A stretch of 39,903 nt of DNA from an uncultured Chitinophagaceae bacterium (lineage in GTDB: Bacteria; Bacteroidota; Bacteroidia; Chitinophagales; Chitinophagaceae): NCBI GenBank assembly GCA_937996595.1, contig CALKVC010000112.1, positions 1-39,903 of the forward strand. The letters run 5' to 3'. Below, piece by piece: positions 1 to 11,200 of the stretch. A model generated the notes under the pieces. The model was not told the origin of the DNA. It saw only the letters and a list, made by a program, of their open reading frames with translations, and did not search any database. The translations under genes were made by a program, and so were the position numbers. Position 1 is the first letter of the stretch, and each line of letters begins with the position of its first letter.

Positions 1-18
1 ACGACGCTCTTCCGATCT
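1..18. other. Illumina adapter remnant at contig end
   Basis: The first 18 bases, ACGACGCTCTTCCGATCT, match the 3' end of the Illumina TruSeq universal adapter. The reverse strand begins AGATCGGAAGAGC, the familiar read-through signature. These bases are not genomic. They add false codons to the open 3' end of the nuclease gene that runs off this edge. Confidence 0.96.
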
Positions 19-2104
19 TAATATTTGCTGCAGCTATGGAAGGCGTTGCACAGAAATTGCATGACATGATATGGCTTCCCAGGTTAGTTACCACATCCTG
101 GTTATATTGGGTCCATTCTGTAGCCAGTGATGGAAAGCCGGATGCCGGGTTAACCGTTACTCCCGATGTAATATTCGAATTTCTAACAAGTGTTTTATCC
201 AGCGTTGTTAAACCTCCTGATGTCCATGCTGTACCGGGATCTTCACCAATTCTACCAAATATATCCACATAAGATGCCGTTGAAACTTTATAGAGAGCGA
301 TGGCATCATCTCCATTGAAGTTTACTGCTCCATTGCTGGTGGATGTACCAGTATATGCGGTTGCTGAATTATTCCTGTAAACGATGGTTGACTGGTTATT
401 AAGGGTTCCGCTAAGCAGCACATCTGTTGTTGCCGTTGCAGAGCCATTAGAAAACAAGCGTAGCCTGTAATTGCCAAGGTTTACGGCAGTACCGGTATAA
501 TTAGCAATCTCTATGTATTTATTATTAGAAGATCCTTCCACATATTCTGAAATGATAAGGTCGGGGGCGCAACCACCACCTGCTGAAGCAGATGTGCTGC
601 AGTTTGTTGTTGGATATCCAGCCGTTACTTTATAATTGATTACCGAGCCGGAGTTTGTATATGGGAATATCTTGAAATAATAAGTAGTGGAGGAAGCCAG
701 GCCTGTAAAAGTAACTCCCTGAGTGCCCTGAGGTATAATTTTTACAAATGAACCTTCTGTTTCCGGAATACCATCAACCGGATCGGTGATGAAAGCCAGG
801 CCGGTACTGTTCATTTTTATAAGATATCCATCGGGTATTACTGAACCGGTTGCGTCTACCCATGTAAGTGTTATTGTAGAAGCGCTTGTATTACTGCAGG
901 CAGTAAAAGTGGGATAGTCTGCAGGCTCTTCTTTCAAAACGGAATAGTTGTTTACCGCAGAAGAACCCGTATTTGCGAATATATCTGTGGCCAGCACTTT
1001 ATAAAAAATATTTGTACCTGCAGGGAAAGCCGGAATTGCTGAACCGGAGATATATGTTGAACCGCTAACCAGGTTCATGGGAATGGTATCTGGGAAATTA
1101 ATGCCATCATTACCATAAACCAGCGATATGTTTGCCAATGCCGTTGTTGATGTTATGGTTGCCGTTACAGTTACCGTTTGAATACTGTTCGGGTATGCAG
1201 GATTGTGTGTTACGGTTGAAACAAGCGGGCCAGCAGAACAACCGGAAGATGACCACACAATGCAAACATACTCAGGATGATCAATATATGGATTGCGGTT
1301 ATGTTGCGGTGTATTGTAATAAATGGCATTGTTCCTGTCTATCTCTTTCTGGCTTACAGGATCTATAATGGTCCAGTTAACCAGCATATCAACAAACCAT
1401 TGCTTATAATTATTACTTGTATCATGGATGATGGCCGCAGCTTCTGTACCCGGGTAATCATTCACCCATCCGCTTAAAGAATTCATATACCGGGTTGCTA
1501 TGTATAGATACGCCCGTGCAAAATCTCCCTTATATTCATCAATAGGTTCAAAAACGGTTCCTGAATATCCGGGCCAGGAACATGGGCCTACTTTGCTCCC
1601 GTTTGTTGACGTCCAGGTAGCTGCATTAGTGACACCAATCGGATGGGCACTCTTCCTGCTGTTTACATATTGGTCGGAAGGCGGTAAGTGGTGCAGATCA
1701 GTATACTGCGGATTATTTGCATCATCAAATCCTCCCCACCATGAATTAGGCACCTGGTGTTCCCTTGAATAGCACTCTCCTTCGGCACTGGAAGTACCGC
1801 ACTGGTCATTGAAAATAGTATAGATATATGCCGGGCTGCTACCGGGAATATCGGAATACATATCCCATATCTGGTTGTTGTTGCCGGGCCGGGTATCTGT
1901 AACGGAGTATGCATCCCATACATCAAATGATGAACTGGTATATGGAAGTTTTACGCTTCCCGCAGTAATGATATTCCGTAATGCAGCCCTGAGTTGCTCA
2001 CCGGTTTTGTTTGCGGCAGCATTATAATAACCGGATGGTATTTGGGCAAATCCGCAAAGTGTCAGCAATAGGAATACCCCTGCCGTAATGATATTTCTTA
2101 TCAT
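1..2104 (-). CDS. Secreted endonuclease I family nuclease with lamin-tail domain, 3' truncated
   Basis: The reading frame is open from the ATG at 2104 to the contig edge (about 695 genuine codons; the last ones are adapter), so the C-terminus is missing. A signal peptide ends near residue 20 (LLLTLCGFA-Q). Residues 30-285 carry the endonuclease I (EndA/NucM) signature: CYSREHQVPNSWW (111-123, with R114, E115, H116), DLHHLPPSD (136-144), VNSRKSAHPIG (147-157), GDFARAYLYIATRY (193-206), then an IYYNTPQHNRNPYIDHPEYV stretch near 260-280. This is a metal-dependent, non-specific extracellular DNase/RNase family. After it come Ig/fibronectin-III-like segments (about 285-505) and a lamin-tail domain (about 510-670, starting DLIISEYVEG). 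The missing end would probably hold a T9SS sorting domain, by analogy with similar Bacteroidota proteins. The ATG is the only sensible start, because an ATG 9 bp upstream meets a stop at once. A role in nutrient scavenging from extracellular DNA or in biofilm turnover is inferred. Confidence 0.93.
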   Translation of the reverse strand, partial: MIRNIITAGVFLLLTLCGFAQIPSGYYNAAANKTGEQLRAALRNIITAGSVKLPYTSSSFDVWDAYSVTDTRPGNNNQIWDMYSDIPGSSPAYIYTIFNDQCGTSSAEGECYSREHQVPNSWWGGFDDANNPQYTDLHHLPPSDQYVNSRKSAHPIGVTNAATWTSTNGSKVGPCSWPGYSGTVFEPIDEYKGDFARAYLYIATRYMNSLSGWVNDYPGTEAAAIIHDTSNNYKQWFVDMLVNWTIIDPVSQKEIDRNNAIYYNTPQHNRNPYIDHPEYVCIVWSSSGCSAGPLVSTVTHNPAYPNSIQTVTVTATITSTTALANISLVYGNDGINFPDTIPMNLVSGSTYISGSAIPAFPAGTNIFYKVLATDIFANTGSSAVNNYSVLKEEPADYPTFTACSNTSASTITLTWVDATGSVIPDGYLIKMNSTGLAFITDPVDGIPETEGSFVKIIPQGTQGVTFTGLASSTTYYFKIFPYTNSGSVINYKVTAGYPTTNCSTSASAGGGCAPDLIISEYVEGSSNNKYIEIANYTGTAVNLGNYRLRLFSNGSATATTDVLLSGTLNNQSTIVYRNNSATAYTGTSTSNGAVNFNGDDAIALYKVSTASYVDIFGRIGEDPGTAWTSGGLTTLDKTLVRNSNITSGVTVNPASGFPSLATEWTQYNQDVVTNLGSHIMSCNFCATPSIAAANIKIGRAS

Positions 2105-2220
2105 CTATTCATGATTCTGATAGCGGGACGGGACTAAAAAATACTGTCTTTGCTCAGGGTACGGGGATAGTTAGCCTGTAAAAATAAGAAAAATAAAACA
2201 ATAATTAGCCATGGAAAAGC

Positions 2221-2249
2221 AAGCAGGCAGCCTGTTAGACTGCCTGCTT
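2221..2249 (-). terminator. Hairpin terminator after the RCC1/NHL giant gene
   Basis: There is a perfect 10-bp stem: AAGCAGGCAG at 2221-2230 pairs with CTGCCTGCTT at 2240-2249 around a 9-nt loop. On the minus strand it is followed by GCTTTTCC, a short U-run. It begins 35 bp after the stop codon of the 2284-11502 gene and separates it from the nuclease gene. It is a plausible intrinsic terminator, although the T-tract is weak. Confidence 0.7.
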
Positions 2250-2283
2250 ACAATATCAATTGGTTTATGTTACCTACAATTAA

Positions 2284-5200
2284 TTAATATGGCCGTGCAT
2301 AAAAAAGGAACAATGCCTGGTTATTATCAATGATAGAAATATCAGATGCATCCGTTGCCCCGTCGCCATTCACATCTGTATAATTATACCCAAAGGCAAA
2401 TCCGGAAATGTCATTATCCACATCTGCCATATCAGTTGCATCAATCGCTCCGTCGTTGTTGACGTCACCGCCATAGATGGCATACTTTCCGCCGGCAACG
2501 GCAGCCATCGGCATATTAACCCCGTCGTCATATGCTTTCTGCAGGTTGTCGCTGAAGTCGTAGCTTGTACTGCCGGTAAACATTACCGGTAGTTTGCTCC
2601 ATGTTTCCATATGGTTACGGTGTTTAACAGCAATATAAAATGAGTTTCCATTTACACCTGAAGGGAACTGCATGGTTGCCGTACCATCGGTATGCAATAC
2701 TGTATTTACAGTGTGGTCAGGTTCTGTATTTGACAGGCTTGCCGGCGACCACAGGTTAACCGTTACCGTATCTGCTTCCAATGGATTGGTACTGATGCCC
2801 AGGTCGTATATATTGGCACGCATAGTATTGATGTCGGAATAGAATCCTTCCAGGAAAACGGTGAGGTTAAGGGTAGTAAAGGCAGGTGCACAGCTATTTA
2901 CCGTTACCTGTTGTGTAGCAGTATTAAAACACCCATTCCCATCCGTATACAAATACTGGATGCTATGTGTGCCAGTACCTGCCATGGCCGGATCAAACAA
3001 ATTGCCTGTGATTCCGGGGCCGCTGAAAACACCTCCGGAAGGGTTACCCGTTAACGTTACTGATGCTGCATTAACACAATAATCAGTTGAAAGTCCGCTG
3101 AAACTTACAACTGGCAGTGGATTTACGGTAATGGTTATACGAACTGATGAAGAGCCAATTAACTTTTGTACATTTGAAATGTTGTTTGTCCCGTCACCCA
3201 ATTGTCCGATTCCATTATCACCCCATGCCCATAGGTTGCCATCAGTCTTTATACCAAGGCAGTGTGCATAACCGTTTGAAATGAAATCCCAGTTTGTATC
3301 CAACCCTGCCTGCATCGGGATATTGCTGCCTGTAAAGGTCCCGTTACCCAATTGCCCTGCAAAATTCTCACCCCAAGACCATAATGTTCCGTTAGTTTTT
3401 AACGCTATGCTTTCATTGGAACCAGCAGATGTTGTTCTCCAATCTGCTGATGTACCCACCTGCACCGGTATATGACTATCTGTATATGTTCCATCACCCA
3501 ATTGTCCGGAAGAATTCCATCCCCATGCCCAGAGCGTGCCATCCGATTTAATAGCCGTATTATGCGAACCGCCGGCAGACATGGTAACCCAATCTGTTGC
3601 AGTACCGATTTGTGCCGGGATATTCTTGTCAAGTAAAGTACCATCACCCAGTTGCCCAAATTCATTGTATCCCCAAGACCACAAGGTTCCATCTGTTTTG
3701 ATGCCAAGGCTATGTAATTGCCCGCCTGATACTTTGCTCCAATTGGTTGCTGAACCTATTTGAACCGGAACAAACTTATTCATATTGGTTCCATCACCCA
3801 ATTGGCCTTGATCATTATAGCCCCAGGCCCATAAAGAACCATCCGTTTTAATAGCCAGGCAATGATAGTCTCCGGCTGAAATTTCCTTCCAGTCTGAGGC
3901 AGTTCCTACCTGCACCGGTATATTACTATCTGTATATGTTCCATTTCCTAATTCACCATTAGAATTCTGACCCCAGGACCACAAAGTTCCATCTGATCTG
4001 ATACCTGCACTAAAGCTCTCCCCGCCTGATACCCTTTTCCAGTTTAAGTCAGTACCAATTTGTACTGGTATATTGATATCAATGTAATTACCAGTTCCTA
4101 ATTGCCCCTGACCATTATTGCCCCAGGCCCATAATGAACCATCTGTTTTTACTCCCAGGCTGTGATATAATCCTCCTGACACGTCTACCCAGCCGGGTAA
4201 AGTAGTACACCCATTTGAATCAGTTCCCGTAACAGTATAAGTAGTCGTAGAATCCGGGTTTACCATTATACTGGATCCCGTTAATCCGCCCGGCATCCAG
4301 GTATACGCTGATGCACCGGATGCAGTAAGGGTAACCGGTGAACCACTGCATACCAACGTGCTGGATGAAGTAACTGATAATACCGGTAAACCATGTACGA
4401 TTACATTTTGTGAATACGTATTACTGCAACCGGTTTCCGGATCGGTATAACTATATGTTATCGTATATGGACCTCCAACACCTGCTATAGCCGGATCAAA
4501 CTCATCACCGGAAATACCGGGACCGCTGAAAGTACCTCCGAATGGGATACCCGTTAACGTTAGCTTTTGATCATTAACACAATTTGTTGCTGATAAACCG
4601 GTGAAACTTACCGTAGGTAGCGGTTTAACCGTAAATGATGCTGAATTTGCATTACATCCTGAAAAACTGCTAACCGATACCGTATAAACCCCGGCAACCG
4701 GATTTTGCAAACTGTCAATAATTGTTTGCTGCCATTTCAGAATCCGGTGATTTGAGATATCGGCAATGTACATATTACCTCCACCGTCTAATGCAAGCCC
4801 ATAAGGATTATCAAGTTGGTTTGTACCTGAACCGGCCCCGTTTCCTCCGGCAACCGTAATTCCTGATATGGCACCGGGCACCCATTTTTGCACCCGGTTA
4901 TTTCCATTATCTGTTACATAGATATTTCCGAAAATATCTACTGAAACTGCATTTGGATAATTCAACTGGTTAGCTGCAGAACCAGGCCCATTACCGCCTG
5001 CTACCGTAATACCTGATGTTGCTCCCGGAGCCCATTTTTGCACCCGGTTATTTAACGCATCAGCTATAAAAATATTCCCGTTTGCATCCAAACATAATCC
5101 AGCAGGGTTGCTTAACTGATTGGCGGCAGAACCATTGCCATTTCCTCCGGCTACTGTAGTTCCGGAAGTGGCAGCGGGTGCCCATTTTTGTACCCGGTTA

Positions 5201-8200
5201 TTTTCAGGATCAGCAATAAATATATTTCCTGTACCATCAACTGCAACGCCGTATGGGCTGCCAAGTTGATTGGCCGCAGAACCTTGTCCATTTCCTCCTG
5301 CAACGGTTACACCTGCTGTTGCACCCGGAGCCCATTTTTGGATGCGGTAATTATACAAGTCTGCCACATAAATATTTCCCGCAACATCAACGTGTAAAGC
5401 ACTGGGATAACTAAACTGGCCAGGCCCTGCACCATTTCCATTTCCTCCTGCCACTGTTAATCCTGATAATGATCCGGGCGCCCATTTTTGTATCCGGTGA
5501 TTCTCTACATCTGCTATATAAATATTCGCTGAAATATCTAACGATACGCCATAGGGGCTGTTTAATTCATCTGCACCTGTTCCCGGCCCATTACCTCCGG
5601 ATACGGTATTACCATCAATAGCCCCGGTTGCTGTTACCGTTGAAACCGGTGATCCGTTAAGATACCATATCATAGAGGAAACTCCTTCTGTTGGGAATGC
5701 ATAAAGTTTCTTTCCAGCACACATATTCTCACTAAATATTTCTGAGGATGAATTTATTGTAACCATTTGCGATGCCGAGTTAGAACAACCATTTACATCA
5801 GTATAAGTATATGTGATGCTATATATACCGCTACCTGAAGCTGCAGGATCAAAAATATTTCCACTAATACCCCAACCGCTAAATGTACCTCCTGCCGGGC
5901 TACCCGTTAACGTTACTGCCGGTGAAGTGGGGCAACAAAATGCAGGCAAGCCGCTAAAACTTACTGCTGGTAAAGGATTGACGATTACGGATGCTGAATT
6001 AACACTACACCCATTAAATCCGGTTGCGGTAACTTCATACACACCACTTGTTGGAGTAAAAAAGCTGCTTGTATAGATATACTGTGCTCTTTTTAATATG
6101 CGATCCTTAAGGTCTGCCACATAGATATTACCCGCAGAATCAACATGTATACCGGTTGGAAAACTCAATTGGGATACTGATGACCCCTGGCCATTCCCCC
6201 CTGCTATGGTAATCCCGGATGTGGAGCCAGGCTTCCATTTCTGTATCCGATGATTATTCTGGTCGGCTATGTAAATAATACCTGCATTGTCCACAAAAAC
6301 ACCGGCAGGTGCATTAAGCATATTAAAAAATACACCTTGTCCGTTCCCTCCGGCTACAGTAACACCTGAAATAGCACCTGCAACCCATTTCTGAATTCTG
6401 TGATTATTCTTATCGGCTATGTAGATATTTGATGCAGTATCAATATATAATCCGGTAGGTTCATTAAATTGGTCTAATGCTGAACCAGAACCATTACCCC
6501 CGGCTACTGTAATTCCGGATGCTGCCCCGGTTATCCATTTCTGTATACGATGATTTTTCTGGTCAGCCACATAAATATTTCCACTTACATCAACAAAAAC
6601 ACCTGTAGGCTCGTTTAATTGGTCCATACCAGCCCCTGCTGCATTTCCACCTGCCACCGTAACCCCCGAAGTTGCACCGGGCGCCCATTTTTGTATGCGA
6701 TGATTATAAGTATCAGCTATAAAAATATTACCGGAGTCATCTACAGCAACAGCAAATGGCGTATTCAGCTGGTTAGCAGCCCCTCCCAACCCATTTCCAC
6801 CCGCAACCGTAATACCCGCAGTAGCAGCAGGCGCCCATTTTTGTATGCGGTGATTTTTGCTATCTGCTACATAAAGATTCCCCTGTTTATCAACAAACAC
6901 ACCAGTGGGGTCATTAAATCGATTTGCTGTTGCCCCCGATCCGTTTCCACCCGCAATATTGACAGGAGAACTTCCAGCTGAAGCAATGGTTGTTGAAATA
7001 GGTGTTCCGTCCAGGTTCCAGGTTAATGTAGCTAAACTGCTTGTAGGGTTAACCGTAAGTTGGGAGCCGCTGCATAAGTTTCCTGTAATGACCGGTACAT
7101 CCGGCAATGGGTTCACCTGTACGGTTTGTGTTGAACTATTCTGGCAGCCGTATACATCTGTATAGCTATACACTATAGAATGGTTGCCAACACCTGCCAT
7201 TGCCGGATCAAATTCGTTTCCTGAAATACCTGGCCCGCTGAAAATACCACCGGCCGGGTTTCCTGTTAAAACAGCCGGTTCAGTATTTGCACAGTATGCA
7301 GCTGATAGACCGGTGAAGCTAACTTCCGGCGTTTCTATAACGGTAATGGTTACACTAGCTATTGCAGAAGGCACCTGCACGGGGCTCAGGGATTCTGTAA
7401 AACTACCAATCCCCAACTGGCCATAATCATTTATTCCCCATACCCACAGACTGTTATCTGAACGAATTCCTGCTCCAAAACGCAATCCGGCAGAAATGGT
7501 CAACCAGTCTGTTGCTGTTCCGGCTTGTAAGGGGGTATTACCTGAAACATTACTACCGGTTCCGAATGAACCATTTTGATTGCTTCCCCATGACCATAAT
7601 GTTCCATTTTGTTTCATTGCATGGCTATGCAATGCTGTAAAGGAAACATTCCGCCAGTCTGTAGCAGTACCAATCTGTATAGGGCTATTAGCCTGGGCAT
7701 TATTTCCAATACCAAGTTCTCCCATTGAATTTCTTCCCCAGCCCCAGGCTGTTCCGGAAGATTTTACAGCCAATGAATTCTCATTACCGGCAATGATTTT
7801 TGCCCAATCTGTCTGAACCCCTATCTGATGAGCTGTATACCCGGGCGTGGCACCTCCCAATTGTCCTACACTTCCAGATCCCCATCCCCAAAGGGTGCCA
7901 TTCATTTTTAAACCAAGCGTATGACTAAGACCTGCAGATACATCTGCCCAATCGGTATCAGTCCCAGCCTGTACCGGAGCATTCCGTTGAGTAACTGTTC
8001 CGTCTCCCAGCATACCATCCGCATTAGAACCCCATCCCCATAGGGTACCATCTGATTTGATAGCCATAGATGATAATGAGCCGGCATCCATCTTTGCCCA
8101 ATCTGCTGCTGTACCAACCTGTTGCGGAGTATTTATCATACCGGATGAAGTACCCAGCCCCAGTCTTCCTGAACCATTATTTCCCCAGGCCCAGAGTGTG

Positions 8201-11200
8201 CCATCCGATTTTAACGCCAGGCTGTGAATGGCTCCGGCAGAAATCTTTATCCAATCATATGCAGTACCTACTCTAACCGGCCTGTTTGTATCAGAATAAT
8301 TCCCTGTACCTAATTGCCCGTCATTATTAAAACCCCAGCTCCACAATGAACCATCCTTTTTTAACGCCAGAACATGATAACTGCCTGCTGCTACACTTTC
8401 CCAAATTCCGGCATTGCAATTTGCATCATGTAAGGTTGTAACTTCATAAGTTGTTGTAACAGTTGGGTTCACAGGAAACAATACCGTATTTACGGGCGAG
8501 GATTCAATGGGTCCATTATTTACTGAATAATTCCAGGGGCCTGTACCTGTAAATGCAAGGGTAATACTTGTTGAGTTTCCCATGCAAATGGTATCAGCCA
8601 AACCACTGATATTTACTGTGGGTAGTGCGTTTACAGTTACCTGTTGGGTTGATGAATTGCCGCAGCCTGAGTCCGGATCAGTATAACTGTACGTAATATT
8701 GTATGGCCCACCAATTCCGGCGGCAGCAGGATTAAACGTGTTGCCTGTAATACCAGGGCCGGAAAAAATGCCTCCTGAAGGGCTTCCTGCTAAAATTACC
8801 GTAGAAGCATTTAAACAGTACTGAGAGGCAAGGCCGGTGAAACTCACTACAGGCAACGCTATTACAGTCACTTGTTGCGTGCTATAATTACTGCAGCCTG
8901 TTACAGGATCTGTATAATTATACGTTACCGTATATGGCCCGCCAACACCTGCCAGTACCGGATCAAACGTATTACCTGTAACACCCGGACCGCTGAAAAC
9001 ACCTCCGCCTGGTGTACCCGTTAAAGCAACCGGTGCATCATTTAAACAATGATTCGTTGATAAGCCTGAAATGGAAACAACCGGCAAAGGATTAACGGTT
9101 ATGGTTACACTGGAAAAGATTTCATATACTTTCCCTGGGTTCAAAGAATTAACCTCTGTACCATTTCCTAACTGGCCGAGGTCATTTAATCCCCATGTCC
9201 AAAGGGTTTTGTCTGATTTGATTCCAGCCCCAAAACGAAGCCCGGCAGAAACTTTCGTCCAGTTAGTAGCTGTTCCCACCTGCACTGGAATATTGCTTGA
9301 ACCTGTACCACCTGTTCCAAAGGAACCATTCTGATTTTCACCCCATGACCATAATGTACCATCCTGTTTTAAACCATGCGTGTGTATATTATTGTATGAA
9401 ATTTGTAGCCAGTTATTTGTTATACCTACCTGTGTGGGAATATTTGTCTGAAAACTATTTCCAAGGCCCAGTTCACCATTTGTATTCCATCCCCAGCCCC
9501 ATAAGGTACCGGTTGTTTTTATGGCCATCGAATTTTCATTGCCGGCGTTCACTGTTGCCCAATCTGACTGAACACCTATCTGCTGCGGTGTATTACCGGG
9601 CGTTGCGCCACCTAACTGCCCCACGCCCCCGGCTCCCCAGCCCCATAAGATACCATTGGTTTTTAATGCCAATGTATGACTAACACCCAATGATACTTCT
9701 GCCCAGTCGGTATCTGTTCCTATCTGTACGGGAGTATTTCGTTGAGCATTCGTCCCGTCTCCTAAAATACCACCGTTTGAACCCCAGCCCCATAAAGTAC
9801 CATCAGATTTCAAAGCCATCGAGGAAAGATTACCCGCATCAATTTTCACCCAATTGGTTTCAGTACCTACTTGTTGTGGTGAGTTGTACAATCCTGATGC
9901 TGTTCCAAGCCCTAAACGTCCAAAACCATTATTGCCCCAGGCCCAAAGTGTACCGTCTGTTTTCAGGGCTAAGCTATGTGCTGCTCCTGCAGATATCTTT
10001 GCCCAGTCGTTAGAAAGGCCAACCCTTGCCGGCCTGTTCGTATCGGGCATATTTCCAATGCCCAACTGCCTGTTTCCATTGTTGCCCCAACTCCAGAGCG
10101 AACCGTCAGCTTTTAATGCAAGTACATGGTTAGTACCCGCAGAAACACTAAGCCAATCACTGCCAAAACAATTTGCATCACTTAGGGATGTCACTTCATA
10201 AGATGTAGTAACCGATGGATTAACCGGAATCACTTCAGGATTATTTTCAGATTCTGTAATCAACCCGCCATTTATTGAATACTTCCAGGGGCCGTTACCC
10301 GTAAACGTTAGACTGATACTTGCCGTATTTCCTGCGCAAATCGTATCGTTCAATGCAGTGATACTTACCGTGGGAAGTACGTTCACAGTTACCAGTTGGG
10401 TAACCGTATTACTGCATCCGGTTCCCGGATCTGTGTAACTGTACGTAATATTATAAGGACCGCCAATACCGGCGGCAGCAGGATTAAATGTATTCCCGTT
10501 AATACCAGGTCCACTGAATGTACCTCCCGACGGAGATCCTGTAAGGCTAACTGCCGAAGAATTTATACAATATTGTGACGATAATCCGGTTATACTGACA
10601 ACTGGTGGAGAAATTTGATTGATAAAAAAAACTACCTGGTTTGATACACAACCCAAAGGATCAACGGTTGCTACAAGTGTATGCGTACCTGCTGCCAGGC
10701 TATTCACTGTAAATGGATTTGAAGTAAAAATCTGCACATTCCCACCATCAACTATATACACACCTGAATTCCCTGAACCAATACCTGATAAAGTGATAAC
10801 AGCAGATCCATTGCTTTCACCCGGGCATGTACCGGAAGTACCTGCAGTTCCTGTAACTGCACACAATGGCTCTACAGTTCCGTTTACAACCAGCGGCCGG
10901 TTATTGTTAGGGTCGTACAGGTACCAGGTGCCGGAACTGTTGGTACCTCCCCATGAAACAATCCTGAATGTAACCGTAGTACCAGCCTGAACATTCTGTA
11001 ATGCGGGAATGCCTGATAATGATATCATCGGCTGGTCATTTCCGGATGATGATCCGCCTCCCCAATTTATGGTTGAACCTATATCGGTAAACGCACCGGC
11101 ACCAACCTTATATTGCCACAATCCATTGGGAGGCCCCGAATTTGACCGGCGTACATTATATACCGGTATATCAGAAAAAGAAACCTTGTAACCTGCATTG

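Noticed and set aside
2153..2172. CAGGGTA-C-GGGGATA upstream of the nuclease gene as a fourth regulator site
   Set aside because: The halves are in tandem rather than inverted orientation, and no TAnnTTTG-like element lies at the 22-23 bp spacing seen for the other three sites.
4735..6960. Regular 150-bp repeats resembling a CRISPR-like array
   Set aside because: The period is far too long, the spacers are not unique, and the units translate as NHL blades in one continuous frame.
9297..9683. Plus-strand open frame of 128 codons opposite the RCC1 propeller
   Set aside because: It is a shadow of the repetitive minus-strand coding sequence, with no domain, promoter or signal peptide of its own. 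Similar shadows occur across both giant genes.
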